64,000 bases of DNA from an uncultured Eubacteriales bacterium. GTDB taxonomy: Bacteria > Bacillota > Clostridia > Oscillospirales > Acutalibacteraceae. Positions 20,601 to 27,812 of the stretch are shown here, piece after piece. The DNA is taken from the NCBI GenBank assembly GCA_934675165.1, contig CAKUPP010000005.1, positions 14,966 through 78,965 on the forward strand, in the 5' to 3' direction. Under the pieces are notes generated by a model. That model searched no databases. It worked only from the letters and a program-made list of their open reading frames with translations, and was not told the DNA's origin. The first letter of the stretch is position 1, and each line of letters opens with the position of its first letter. The translations under genes and the position numbers were made by a program.

Positions 20601-21672
20601 AATTAACGGTTCCACTGAAGTGGAATATGATTCTACTCTTAATTTTAAAATAACACTAATGGATGCATATGATAAATCAATACCATTGGTACTAGTAAAT
20701 GACAGTAAGACTATTGCAGAAAGTGCTGGAATTTACACTGTGTCGGGAATAAATGATGACATTGTTATAACAGTCAAAAATGTAAATAAAAATCCAGAAG
20801 AAGTTACTATGGACGAAATAAACAATGTTCCAGAAACTGTTTCATCTGAGTTAGATATTTCAAACGTTGTTAAAGCAACACAAACATATAACAATTTATC
20901 CGACGAAGAAAAAAAAGAAATCACAAATATGTCTCAACTCGAAAAGGCACAACAAGCATCTGGAATTTTAAACCACCAAAGTGGGAATATAACTGTAAGC
21001 GGGCTTGATTGGTATATCAAAATAGTAGCCACACCACTTTCTTCAGACGAAGAAAAAATAGCATACTTTAATCAAAAGCTTGAAAGAAGAACCACAATTG
21101 CACTCTACGATATTTATTTACTAAATTTGCTTACAGATGAAAAATACGAAATTCCATATGGAAGCTCTGTATCAATTACTATGCCCGCACCAAATACTGA
21201 TGGCTATAAAAATGTAGTTATGGCTCATGAAAAGTCAAGTGGTAATCTTGAATATCTTGATATAAATGTGACAGACGGTTCACTAAAATTCAGTGCAACG
21301 TCATTTAGCTTATTTGGTTTAGCAGGCAAAAAACTTGAAAATTATACAGAGAACCCCAGCAAAACTAAAATTGCAGTTTCAAATCTTGTGGAAAATGATG
21401 ATGAACTGCAAAGTTTACTTGGAGAAGGATTGGTTTCTCAAATTGGAGATTTAACCGGAAAATCTTCATCAACTTCCAATAATATAGCATCAACAGAAAC
21501 ATCAAATACAGAAGATGATGATTCCTTAACTATCTGGCAAAAAATTGGAAAGTGGATATCAACCCATGAATTATTGTCCGTACTACTTATAATGCTTTTA
21601 GGATTTTTGCTAATTTGGATTATATTAGTGCTGGCAAGAAAAAAAGAACATAAAGAAAATCAAACTCAATAA
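14668..21672 (+). CDS. Giant repeat-built surface protein, membrane-anchored
   Basis: 2334 residues. An N-terminal signal or anchor helix (SLIIGIIFILTVIAGAALA) comes first. A long extracellular part follows, made of beta-rich modules of about 85-100 residues that end in variants of YTLxNVxENxxI. Five are clear at 1572-2041, with more divergent ones toward the N terminus. The middle (about 850-1400) is a non-repetitive Trp/Tyr-rich domain that I cannot name. Near 2055-2090 lies a segment with YNNLSDEEKKEI, followed by a beta domain often seen before the anchors of Firmicutes surface proteins. The end is a membrane helix (LLSVLLIMLLGFLLIWIILVL) with a basic tail. There is no LPXTG motif, so anchoring is by the helix rather than by sortase. 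An adhesin role is likely by architecture only. Confidence 0.8.
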   Translation: MNKKTLSAIFKKILNSPISLIIGIIFILTVIAGAALAKNNEYSQGTYLITNPVLVEGVTEIQCSIRRYGESEFKLAGNCLNYKDGIYLNKGDEIRYLLQFENGYNMMVSDVSITVKENPDSSKLKLMQYTSKDTTTSLRPNTKIDSSKMYVTEPLFVDQNSTLEIVGVKANKYTVTIKGDQNNKIKDQIKATLCSSCQDSASHSTESPMNYDEFHNCYTADIQYNPNEEYPPAIHLTRTEAYSQTELKTSDFSLVDYTGENDIKNSFLTKKDNTITLSEKNFYQDHTIILNNPASTKNTYTVTNNTGETLSLYTSKEKINPNGNSFSVSYGEDCFIKIGSADNKLKATTKNGEYILPTVTYNNEIHYHLKNVTENMAISKSSTDTDNKIKIFAPSQYEGVNLYYKSGDDKTELTDSIIDTSKSDSVTIVATPTNGYENNFKNIQIYAVPTNILYTKNDYDNAYELNKTINDSTDELSATFEFNPSSYGNEKTYQLLVKGDLKLNEYDLIIGKKFENIENISVSSGGKELTSSTLNSENESSNFYKILYGQDVDIAVTPKENYTCAKAELNAAKISKNEQDTLETFENVTYSDNNNVRTFSLKNIRSNVNTALTNVVHDNITLSFSKSPAEGSFKFNCSNEEITKKINNSNKAEIEYGSKLVFTLTPLEGVEFKNHIQLTGIVKENNGERKITIPRSSDGSYTLKNIVKDVIIDPPAINTKVMEGKLKFLGMDIDTSFAIKSDSIKLTKDSSGKFYNFNFEYGTKKLKFELKIQRKSDDTHTDIKKFLQQYAGNGEYKPTDKLYYCIKEQSDNTQIAGDGEFSEGKGKNGTANYTATQINHNWNSIIKPDDGTIELSIDTNAIKKPISINIWKKDYDSIYDGDDDPGVTLWTFTPEYEIAVPNNCDFDAYFETTPSDREERLLRPKAKKYTVGYDSLYDHVDVNNYPSCLGYCGWWDSIFGPKKLNIKIDYGTRCNRDNFKGFKVDFITRPSNDGIVTDFYNQNFESVRGTFGQLSITNYLPKNRYIENGEEVTDLLERTVEGSKGPDAGVYNDNGDNRFKNIFADVFSILRTPEEAKKLSFHNNVGKAVNLTKRQDNETKTHTLKNKPNSFYWPIAYLIYENLSPYTGHTGGHESNLMNELRANNKDGREEEPKYSWYNRSDPGSPTFLNREDHVPLYTNLHFNKWGKDGTKLSNIPQSSLLLSQMFENITKDNSSEKANGNISFNVEATALHNPTITVNENNKNVDHHEWYNPILDENLNKLTYLVTGGTNINNVTWDKFDMHGLVENYVMTREEFENVNWDNTLKRFRNVQVFLRRNAALSKVTAMYCVKKVRLTPIFESMYFAKNCTIKFPLAAPSAQFYDVSTINGKNYVGLEMSNIYKQLAKQDSYNTSLSCKFIIKVANEYIDTFDPSKISVSPKNWADLSYQEFTDPSAPEGKYYLYTINNIYKDNLEIFVPEIERTSYKITTTNDRSLFFDNDSGEKFINKNVYSGSNFTFRTEANNGYENKETLTITDVKTNKTYILDDDNDYCELPQGTAINRMSSSASTYNTYTVMNMSEDFNIKSSRERKKCLLTFTYHEGASYKDNYGNILKNDNSEKEDTSDYEKSVAFGTNFYFDIQCNDGFDLTKSVVTANGTPLEYINGRYALKSISENIVIEITELPKVKHKVIFTEHEAVTFKDEKNNILKGEKEVEYGESLMFKVELSDAYSNSDYKVKAEHSLTNVSDTLEEIKDADNAEKVDNFGKYKLLDIRENFRIYLEGLEANQYSVDLIDVPGIKYYDEYGNKELSETGTDAQLGNYHFAKVNYNDKFAFKVIAEEGYDLSGLKIYAKKVTSSTRTQLLPSNDTYTIENIKEDYIITAENVNKKSYNVEIRFTDGVKCLNESGETLPNNITVSHGENLSFRLSLDTAYNKSTPLVSIKGTTNALEANSDGIYTLENVTENKIIEITGISKNTYTAKFTSTEGVIFKNIKNKPINGSTEVEYDSTLNFKITLMDAYDKSIPLVLVNDSKTIAESAGIYTVSGINDDIVITVKNVNKNPEEVTMDEINNVPETVSSELDISNVVKATQTYNNLSDEEKKEITNMSQLEKAQQASGILNHQSGNITVSGLDWYIKIVATPLSSDEEKIAYFNQKLERRTTIALYDIYLLNLLTDEKYEIPYGSSVSITMPAPNTDGYKNVVMAHEKSSGNLEYLDINVTDGSLKFSATSFSLFGLAGKKLENYTENPSKTKIAVSNLVENDDELQSLLGEGLVSQIGDLTGKSSSTSNNIASTETSNTEDDDSLTIWQKIGKWISTHELLSVLLIMLLGFLLIWIILVLARKKEHKENQTQ
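19381..20790 (+). repeat. Five tandem protein modules within the giant surface protein
   Basis: Residues 1572-2041 hold five consecutive modules of roughly 85-100 residues. Each has a GVxFKN-like strand, a (V/E)YGExLxFK strand, a DAYxxS turn in several copies, and a closing YTLxNV(T/K)E segment. The copies differ a lot at protein level and more at DNA level, so the duplication is old. Confidence 0.75.
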
Positions 21673-21679
21673 TATTTAA

Positions 21680-21725
21680 AAATTCGTCAGCTTATGCATC
21701 TTGCTACGCTTGACGAATTTTTATT
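21680..21725 (+). terminator. Terminator after the giant surface protein gene
   Basis: AAATTCGTCA (21680-21689) and TGACGAATTT (21711-21720) form a 10-pair stem followed by TTATTT. Confidence 0.8.
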
Positions 21726-21812
21726 TGAAATATTTTTCTGATAAAAATTTCATAAAATCACTGTGATAATCATTTTATTTATTATAATTAAATTTAAGAA
21801 AGTGGTGTTTAA

Positions 21813-23030
21813 ATGGCAACAGGCAAACTGCAAATAAATACATTTAATGAAACAATTGGCATGCCTACCGAAAATGTAAAAATATCAGTCCAAAATAAAG
21901 AAAATAAAGTTATAGAAGAAGTTATCACTAATTCTTCCGGAAACTCTGATATAATAAATTTAGACACACCCCCTATCGAATATTCTCTTACACCAGGATC
22001 ACCACAACCTTATAATGAGTATACAATTATTGCTACTCGAGAAGGATTTGATTCCACAACAATTGAAAATGTTCAAATATTACCAGACGTTATTGCAGAG
22101 CAAAATATATTTTTGAAAAGCACTGACAATTCACCTGATGAACCAATGGATTTTGTAATACCTGCGCATACACTGTATGGAGAATATCCTCCAAAAATCG
22201 CTGAAGAATCTGTAAAGCCATTACCACGCAGTGAAGGATTTGTAATATTAAATGAAGTGGTTGTACCAGAATTCATAGTTGTGCACGATGGTGACCCAAA
22301 TGATAATAATGCTCCAAATTATTGGATACCGTATAAAGAATATATCAAAAATGTAGCAAGCTCCGAAATATATGCAACGTGGCCGGAAGAATGCATGAAA
22401 GCAAATATTCTCACCATTATATCTTTTACATTAAATCGAGTATATACAGAATGGTATAGAAGCCGTGGAAAAAATTTTACCGTAACATCTTCTACTGCAT
22501 ATGATCAAAAATTTGTATATCAAAGAAATATTTTTAGAGAAATTTCGAACATAGTTGATGAATTATTTACAACATTTATAACTTTGCCCAATATAGAACA
22601 ACCACTTTTTACACAGTATTGCGATGGAAAAAATGTAACATGCCCCGAATGGTTATCGCAATGGGGTTCAAAAGAACTTGCAGAGAGTGGATTAAATTAT
22701 ATAGATATTTTAAAAAATTATTATGGTTCAGAAATTTATACTGAATCTGCCAAACAAGTAGAAGGTATTCCTGTATCATTTCCGGGAGAAGTCTTACAAT
22801 TTGGTACATCAGGAGAAAACGTTAAAACAATTCAAAGACAGCTAAATGCTATAAGCAATAATTATCCCCTGATAAATAAAATTGCTGTTGACGGAATCTA
22901 TGGGCAAGATACAGTAACCGCAGTCAAAACATTTCAAGGAATTTTTGGAATGCCTCAGACTGGTTCTGTAGATTATTCAACTTGGTATCAAATTTCAAAA
23001 GTTTATACTGCAGTTATGCGGTTAGCCTAA
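21813..23030 (+). CDS. Peptidoglycan-binding protein with SpoIID/cortex-lytic-like middle domain
   Basis: 405 residues without a signal peptide. The start is an ATG after AAAGTGGTG. Residues 1-95 look like a carboxypeptidase-regulatory-type beta domain (VKISVQNKENKV, EYTIIATREGFDSTTI). The middle (about 150-300) resembles the SpoIID/LytB region, with WPEECMKANILTIISFTLNRVY. Residues 325-405 are a PG_binding_1 domain with LQFGTSGENVKTIQRQLN, VDGIYGQDTVTAVKTFQ and a final Trp. The combination points to a spore cortex or coat protein acting on peptidoglycan. The catalytic role of the middle domain is uncertain. Confidence 0.75.
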   Translation: MATGKLQINTFNETIGMPTENVKISVQNKENKVIEEVITNSSGNSDIINLDTPPIEYSLTPGSPQPYNEYTIIATREGFDSTTIENVQILPDVIAEQNIFLKSTDNSPDEPMDFVIPAHTLYGEYPPKIAEESVKPLPRSEGFVILNEVVVPEFIVVHDGDPNDNNAPNYWIPYKEYIKNVASSEIYATWPEECMKANILTIISFTLNRVYTEWYRSRGKNFTVTSSTAYDQKFVYQRNIFREISNIVDELFTTFITLPNIEQPLFTQYCDGKNVTCPEWLSQWGSKELAESGLNYIDILKNYYGSEIYTESAKQVEGIPVSFPGEVLQFGTSGENVKTIQRQLNAISNNYPLINKIAVDGIYGQDTVTAVKTFQGIFGMPQTGSVDYSTWYQISKVYTAVMRLA

Positions 23031-23051
23031 TAAAAAGCAATCTATTACTGC

Positions 23052-23080
23052 TTTATTTCGTCGAAAAAATGTGATATAAT
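23052..23080 (+). promoter_or_regulatory. Candidate promoter of the aldolase gene
   Basis: TATAAT (23075-23080) with TTTATT 17 bases upstream; the -35 box is weak. It lies about 77 bases before the fba start codon. Confidence 0.45.
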
Positions 23081-23157
23081 ATCCAGGAAACGAAAAAACA
23101 AGCAATGTTAACACGCTTATTGATAAAGCTAAAATTAAAACAAGAAAGGAAAACTTT

Positions 23158-24093
23158 ATGAAACCTATAAATACAATCGAAATGCTAAAAAAAGCATACA
23201 AACATCACTATGCTGTTGGTGCATTTAATGTAAACAACATGGAAATAATACAAGGAATCGTAAGTGCAGCAGAATCTCTTAATTCACCCGTTATACTTCA
23301 AGCATCTTCTGGTGCACGAAATTACGCAGGTGCAACATATATGAGAAAACTAGTTGAAGCCGCATGTGAAGAAAGCACTATCCCCGTTGCGCTGCATTTG
23401 GATCACGGAACATCGTTTGAATTGTGTAAAAATTGTATAGATAGCGGATTCACTTCAGTTATGATAGATGGTTCTTCTTTGGAATATGACGAAAATGTAG
23501 AAATAACTAAAAAAGTAACTGACTACGCACACAAGTACAATGTGTCAGTAGAAGGAGAACTTGGCAGCCTTTACGGCATAGAAGAAAAAATTAATGTCTC
23601 TGAAAGTGAATCGTACTATACAAGACCTGATCAAGTTAAGGATTTTGTTGAAAAAACCAACGTAGATTCACTTGCCATAGCAATCGGTACAAGTCACGGT
23701 GCGTACAAATTTAAACCAGGTCAATCAGCAGAATTAAGATTTGATATATTGGAAGAAATAGCCAAGCAAATCCCTGACTTCCCCATAGTCCTTCATGGAG
23801 CTTCCAGTGTAATTTCTAAGTATGTAGAAGAAATCAATAAATATGGCGGAAAAATATCCAATGCTGTTGGGATACCTGAACCTATGCTCCAAAAAGCAGC
23901 AAAAATGGCAGTCTGTAAAATAAATATAGATTCTGACCTTAGATTAGCAATGACAGCGTCAATAAGGAAATCATTATTTGAAAATCCCGATAATTTCGAT
24001 CCAAGAAAATATTTGTCATCAGCACGTGAAGCTATCAGTGAAGTTGTTAAACACAAAATTCTAAATATACTTGGTAGCAATAATAAAGCATAA
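23158..24093 (+). CDS. fba: Class II fructose-bisphosphate aldolase
   Basis: 311 residues, the usual length. It splits fructose-1,6-bisphosphate into glyceraldehyde-3-phosphate and dihydroxyacetone phosphate in glycolysis and works in reverse in gluconeogenesis. Zinc and catalytic motifs are visible: ALHLDHG early, VEGELGSLYG, GTSHGAYKF, VLHGASS and the phosphate-binding NIDSDLR near the end. It stands alone between its own promoter and terminator. The start has GAAAGGAAAAC upstream. Confidence 0.97.
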   Translation: MKPINTIEMLKKAYKHHYAVGAFNVNNMEIIQGIVSAAESLNSPVILQASSGARNYAGATYMRKLVEAACEESTIPVALHLDHGTSFELCKNCIDSGFTSVMIDGSSLEYDENVEITKKVTDYAHKYNVSVEGELGSLYGIEEKINVSESESYYTRPDQVKDFVEKTNVDSLAIAIGTSHGAYKFKPGQSAELRFDILEEIAKQIPDFPIVLHGASSVISKYVEEINKYGGKISNAVGIPEPMLQKAAKMAVCKINIDSDLRLAMTASIRKSLFENPDNFDPRKYLSSAREAISEVVKHKILNILGSNNKA

Positions 24094-24104
24094 AAATTTA
24101 AATT

Positions 24105-24127
24105 TAGCTCCTTTGGGAGCTTTTTTA
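24105..24127 (+). terminator. Terminator after fba
   Basis: AGCTCC, loop TTT and GGGAGCT, followed by six T. Confidence 0.9.
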
Positions 24128-24179
24128 TATGCTAAAAATAAGCATGTCATATCTTTAATAAATTTTAACTAATAATATA

Positions 24180-24208
24180 TTGACTAATACTAAAGCGACT
24201 GATATTAT
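24180..24208 (+). promoter_or_regulatory. Promoter of the 24251 lipoprotein gene
   Basis: TTGACT (24180-24185), a 17-base spacer and TATTAT (24203-24208), about 43 bases before the start codon. Confidence 0.65.
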
Positions 24209-24250
24209 ATCTATTATAGCTAAATATTTTAAAAAGAAAGCTGGTAATTT

Positions 24251-24775
24251 ATGAAAAAAACGATGTTTAATTTATCCTCATTCGCATTGTTAATAATGAG
24301 CATTTTTACATTATCCGGTTGCGAAAAAAAATTTACTACTGTAAGCTACACAGATGAAAAAAGTAAAGTAAGCATAAGCATTGGGTACCCAGATAATCTT
24401 CCGTGCAACTTTTCTACAGATTCAAAAGATTTTAGAACCAGCGCAGAAAATGCTATATTAATATCAGATAATTTTAAAATTGCCCTAGATATAGTAAGTA
24501 GGTCTTTTAAAGGTGATTTTGAAAAAGAAGCAAAACAAGAAGGCCTAAACAGAATAGACGGAAAAGAAGTAACTTTCAATAATTTGTCCGGTGTATCATT
24601 TTATTATGCTCCATACAATAGATATAACGTTCGTTTACCAATAAATGATAAATGTTACTTGGAAATTCATATTTATTCCACGAAAACAGAGTATAAAAAA
24701 GAATTTGCAGAAGAAGTTTTCAATTCAGAAGAAGTTAAAGAAATTTTGAACACAATAGAAATTAAGTCAAATTAA
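24251..24775 (+). CDS. Small lipoprotein of unknown function
   Basis: 174 residues. The signal peptide ends in the lipobox TLSGC (Cys about 24), so it is lipid-anchored on the outer face of the membrane. The mature domain begins with a strand pattern TTVSYTDEKSKVSISIGYP and ends with a helix EEVFNSEEVKEILNTIEI. This is similar in build to small substrate- or stress-related lipoproteins, but I do not recognise the family. It is a single-gene unit flanked by a promoter and a terminator. Confidence 0.75.
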   Translation: MKKTMFNLSSFALLIMSIFTLSGCEKKFTTVSYTDEKSKVSISIGYPDNLPCNFSTDSKDFRTSAENAILISDNFKIALDIVSRSFKGDFEKEAKQEGLNRIDGKEVTFNNLSGVSFYYAPYNRYNVRLPINDKCYLEIHIYSTKTEYKKEFAEEVFNSEEVKEILNTIEIKSN

Positions 24776-24803
24776 ATTTAAATTTAAATATAATAAGTAA
24801 ATC

Positions 24804-24835
24804 GGGACTATTAACTTAATAGTTCCCTTTAATTT
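24804..24835 (+). terminator. Terminator after the lipoprotein gene
   Basis: GGGACTATTA pairs with TAATAGTTCCC, with one bulged base, followed by TTTAATTT. Confidence 0.75.
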
Positions 24836-24873
24836 AGTACTAAAAAAATCGTAAAAAACTGTTCTAAAATAAT

Positions 24874-24901
24874 AATCAGCTCAAAATTTTTTAAGCTGAT
24901 T
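24874..24901 (-). terminator. Possible terminator after the short-repeat protein gene
   Basis: AATCAGCT and AGCTGATT form an 8-pair stem. On the minus strand it is followed by ATTATTTT. It lies 40 bases beyond the stop codon of the 24941-25966 gene. Confidence 0.45.
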
Positions 24902-24940
24902 ACCGTTAGACTTTTAAATATATAATTATTCCTTTATATC

Positions 24941-25966
24941 TTAATCATACAGCTTTTCTTGAGTATCTATGTCCCCTTGAGAATAACAATCCGAATAAAG
25001 CATAACACTACGAGAATCATTAGAGTCATCAGAATTTTCTTTTTTTGATTTTTCATCGGCACGTTCTGGGATATTAATTAAATTTGAAGAATTTTGAACC
25101 GCAACTTTTTCAGCGACACGTTCTGAAATATTGGTTAATTTTAAAGAATTTTGATGTGTAGTCTTTTGCGCTTTGTCTGTATAAATCCGCTTTCTAAAAT
25201 TCGGCATTTCTTCAGACGAAAATTTCTTATTTACTGGTGACTGACATTTAAAACGTGATGATACTTGAAATGTATGTATTTCTGAATACTTTTGCACTAG
25301 ATCACTCTGTTTAATAGAATCGACCTGATGTGAAGGTTGAGCAAATTTTTCTTGTACAACATGATCCGCCGGCAAAATTTGGGATAAATCAGAAGCAACT
25401 TGCTGTTCTTCATCATTAAATTTACAATATTCATCAACCATTGGGTTATCACTGTAAGCGAGTTTAGGCTTACCAATCAAATTAATTGATTGCGGTACAA
25501 AAATAAGTGCAGGCTTTCCTGCTGCGTTAATTACTTGCGGAATCTGAGAAATTATCGGTTCATTAGACAATATCGTTTTTTGCGGTATGTATGCCAAAGC
25601 AGCTCTAAAAGATGAGTCAGTTTTATCAAATGGATACGCAGAAATAAAACTTCCTGCTAATGTAATTTTTTGTTTAGAATAACTCAATTCCCCATCTGAA
25701 TCCATTTCTTGAGGAATATAAACAATAACTTCTCCAACTGACGAATCTAAATCCTTAGGAACTAAAATAATCGTTGGCTCCCCATGCCACTGTCTGATTG
25801 ATTGAATTGCATACTGACGCAATGAACGTTCTACATCTGTAAATTTACATGGCACAAATTTTTGAGAATTCACTGCGCCTAATTTGAGATTACCTATAAA
25901 CATCAAAGTTCCCACCGAAAACAAACCACAAACTGAAATTTTTTTAATTTTCGAAATTAAGTCCAT
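24941..25966 (-). CDS. Secreted protein with a 13-16 residue repeat
   Basis: 341 residues from the ATG at 25966, which has AAGGAGC seven bases upstream. The longer frame to 26107 lacks a site. A Sec signal or anchor (VCGLFSVGTLMFIGNLKLGA) is followed at residues 62-172 by about eight imperfect repeats of the form GxPxLxxVPQxIxx. The rest is polar and probably disordered. It contains two related copies of a (N/P)ERxxEK segment near 285-320 (NISERVAEK, then NIPERADEK) and an acidic Ser/Asp-rich stretch. I do not recognise the repeat. Export and short repeats suggest a surface or secreted binding protein. Confidence 0.7.
   Translation of the reverse strand: MDLISKIKKISVCGLFSVGTLMFIGNLKLGAVNSQKFVPCKFTDVERSLRQYAIQSIRQWHGEPTIILVPKDLDSSVGEVIVYIPQEMDSDGELSYSKQKITLAGSFISAYPFDKTDSSFRAALAYIPQKTILSNEPIISQIPQVINAAGKPALIFVPQSINLIGKPKLAYSDNPMVDEYCKFNDEEQQVASDLSQILPADHVVQEKFAQPSHQVDSIKQSDLVQKYSEIHTFQVSSRFKCQSPVNKKFSSEEMPNFRKRIYTDKAQKTTHQNSLKLTNISERVAEKVAVQNSSNLINIPERADEKSKKENSDDSNDSRSVMLYSDCYSQGDIDTQEKLYD
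25451..25783 (-). repeat. Short tandem protein repeats (GxPxLxxVPQxI)
   Basis: Codons 62-172 of the secreted protein. Units of 13-16 residues are seen, such as GEPTIILVPKDL, GEVIVYIPQEM, NEPIISQIPQVI and GKPALIFVPQSI. The strand-PQ-strand pattern would suit a small beta-solenoid or hairpin stack. Confidence 0.65.
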
Positions 25967-26385
25967 TTTTTTGCTCCTTACTTTTAGTTTTATTTGTATC
26001 CATATTGTAATATTTAAATAAGATAAATACAATATTAACTTTGTAGTTATTTTAATTAAATTTCTAATTTTACAAATATTACCTTTGGCTTTCGTCATAA
26101 TTACCACGAATCTCGTTTACCAAAAAAATTTTAAATTTTATACAAATATGTAAAAAAATTCAATTTAATATTAATACAACCAGTAAAAACGAACAATGAA
26201 ACAACAAAAATAAAAAAGCCACCCTGCTTTTATTTTTATCGTTTTGAAGAAAACATAAATATTTCATTCTCTATTTCATGTTGTAACATAAACTCAAATT
26301 AATTACAACAATTTTTAAAAGTTATAAAGACAAGGAATCGGTACATAAAAATTAAAATATAAATTTTATTGATCGGGTGATAATT
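25967..26385. other. Intergenic between the short-repeat gene and sigK
   Basis: About 420 AT-rich bases with divergent genes on both sides, so both promoters should lie here. A weak hairpin at about 26210-26240 (AAAAGC / GCTTTT, followed by ATTTTT) is visible. No gene is seen, and the open frame at 25967-26107 lacks a ribosome binding site. Confidence 0.4.
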
Positions 26386-27078
26386 ATGTGGTTAAATGCA
26401 ATACTTGATATTTTAGCAACTATACCTTTTACAATACTACATGTGATAACTCCGAATTCTTTTCCAAAACCGCTTACATCCAAAGAAGAAAAAAAATATA
26501 TAGAACTATTAAAATCAGGAAACGTTCATGCTAAAGATAAACTAATAAAACATAATTTACGGCTTGTTGCACACATAACCAAAAAATATTATCTTAATAA
26601 AAAAAGTGATTCAGACGATCTAATATCCATTGGAACAATAGGATTAATCAAAGCTGTTAATACTTTTAAACCAGAGAAAGGGATAAAATTATCAAGTTAT
26701 GCTGCAAGATGCATAGAAAATGAAATATTAATGCATTTCAGAAATTCAAAAAAGACTTCTCTTAATATTTCAATTAATGAACCAATTGAAACAGATAAAA
26801 ATGGAAACATACTAACTTTAATGGATACAATAGCTACAGATGATTCAATAATAGATAAGATTGACACTAAAGTAAATATACAAAAACTTAGTAAATTTAT
26901 ATCAACTAAACTTTCTGCACGCGAACGAATAATTTTATTTTTAAGGTACGGATTAGGCGGAAAAGCCCCTCTCCCTCAAAGGGAAGTAGCAATAAAACTA
27001 GGAATATCACGATCATACATTTCTCGATTAGAAAAGAAAGCTTTGTGCATATTAAAAAAATGTTTTGATAAACGTTAG
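26386..27078 (+). CDS. sigK: RNA polymerase sigma-K factor (late mother-cell sporulation)
   Basis: 230 residues from the ATG at 26386, with GGGTGAT just upstream; a GTG nine bases earlier is less likely. The first 20-odd residues are a hydrophobic pro-sequence (MWLNAILDILATIPFTILHV), which in pro-sigma-K holds the factor at the membrane until it is cut. Sigma-70 region 2 follows (LIKHNLRLVAHITKKYY, DDLISIGTIGLIKAV, then a LSSYAARCIENEI helix). Region 4 has SARERIILFLRYGL and a QREVAIKLGISRSYISRLEKK helix-turn-helix. The gene is unbroken, so no skin-type element interrupts it. It converges with the TetR gene, overlapping by four bases. Confidence 0.93.
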   Translation: MWLNAILDILATIPFTILHVITPNSFPKPLTSKEEKKYIELLKSGNVHAKDKLIKHNLRLVAHITKKYYLNKKSDSDDLISIGTIGLIKAVNTFKPEKGIKLSSYAARCIENEILMHFRNSKKTSLNISINEPIETDKNGNILTLMDTIATDDSIIDKIDTKVNIQKLSKFISTKLSARERIILFLRYGLGGKAPLPQREVAIKLGISRSYISRLEKKALCILKKCFDKR

Positions 27079-27662
27079 TCATTATTCGTAAGTATTTCCG
27101 ATTCTAAAATTCCCCTTAGTATCTCTACGGCTTCCTTTATTACTGTTTTTGGAGAACATTTCTCCAAATTACTTTCATTAACAAATTCCAAAAATCCGCA
27201 ACACAAAAATCCAGCTATTTTCTTGATATCATATTTTGGCTTTAATGTTCTACTTCTTTTTTGTGCATGTATTTTCAAATATTCCATAACATATTTATTA
27301 AATGAAAAATTTAAATATGGACTTTCTGAAATTGCAACATGAGAAAAGAAATCTAAATTTTTATAATATAAATTTAGAATGCACCCTAAAAAATTGCAAT
27401 AACTTGTAATAGAGTTTTTTTCTGCATTATTTTCTTTTTGCAAACGTCGATAATCGTCTTGTGCTATTTTTATCATATCTTTAGAAATATCGTCAACAAG
27501 ATCGTACTTATCATTATAATGAGCATAAAATGTCATCCGACTTATTTGAGATTTTTCACAAATTTCTTTAACCGTAATTTTTTCAAATGGTTTAAATCCT
27601 AAAATTTCAATCAAAGTTTTTTTTAAATACTTTTTTGTTTTTTGAATTCGTTTGTCTTCCAA
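27075..27662 (-). CDS. TetR family transcriptional regulator
   Basis: 195 residues from a TTG start with GAGGATG upstream. The N-terminal helix-turn-helix is typical (FEKITVKEICEKSQISRMTF, then YAHYNDKYDLV). The ligand domain is the less conserved C-terminal part, as found in TetR_C_7-like regulators of Firmicutes. It is divergent from the DegV gene, with 150 bases between them, and probably controls that gene and itself. Confidence 0.88.
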   Translation of the reverse strand: MEDKRIQKTKKYLKKTLIEILGFKPFEKITVKEICEKSQISRMTFYAHYNDKYDLVDDISKDMIKIAQDDYRRLQKENNAEKNSITSYCNFLGCILNLYYKNLDFFSHVAISESPYLNFSFNKYVMEYLKIHAQKRSRTLKPKYDIKKIAGFLCCGFLEFVNESNLEKCSPKTVIKEAVEILRGILESEILTNND

Positions 27663-27812
27663 TTTATTTACACATCCTCGATTTTGTATAATTAAATATA
27701 CACATGTATCTTGTTGATATTGGATTTTTGAATTATTTTAATTATAATTATTATCTGTATAAAGATTTAAGTTTAGTTTTAATATATAAATTTTTTGGAG
27801 GTACAATTCTTT

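Noticed and set aside
21500..21672. Sortase LPXTG signal at the end of the giant surface protein
   Set aside because: Only a hydrophobic helix and basic tail are present; no LPXTG-like motif precedes it.
26386..27078. A skin-type interruption of sigK
   Set aside because: The sigma-K frame is continuous from the pro-sequence to region 4.
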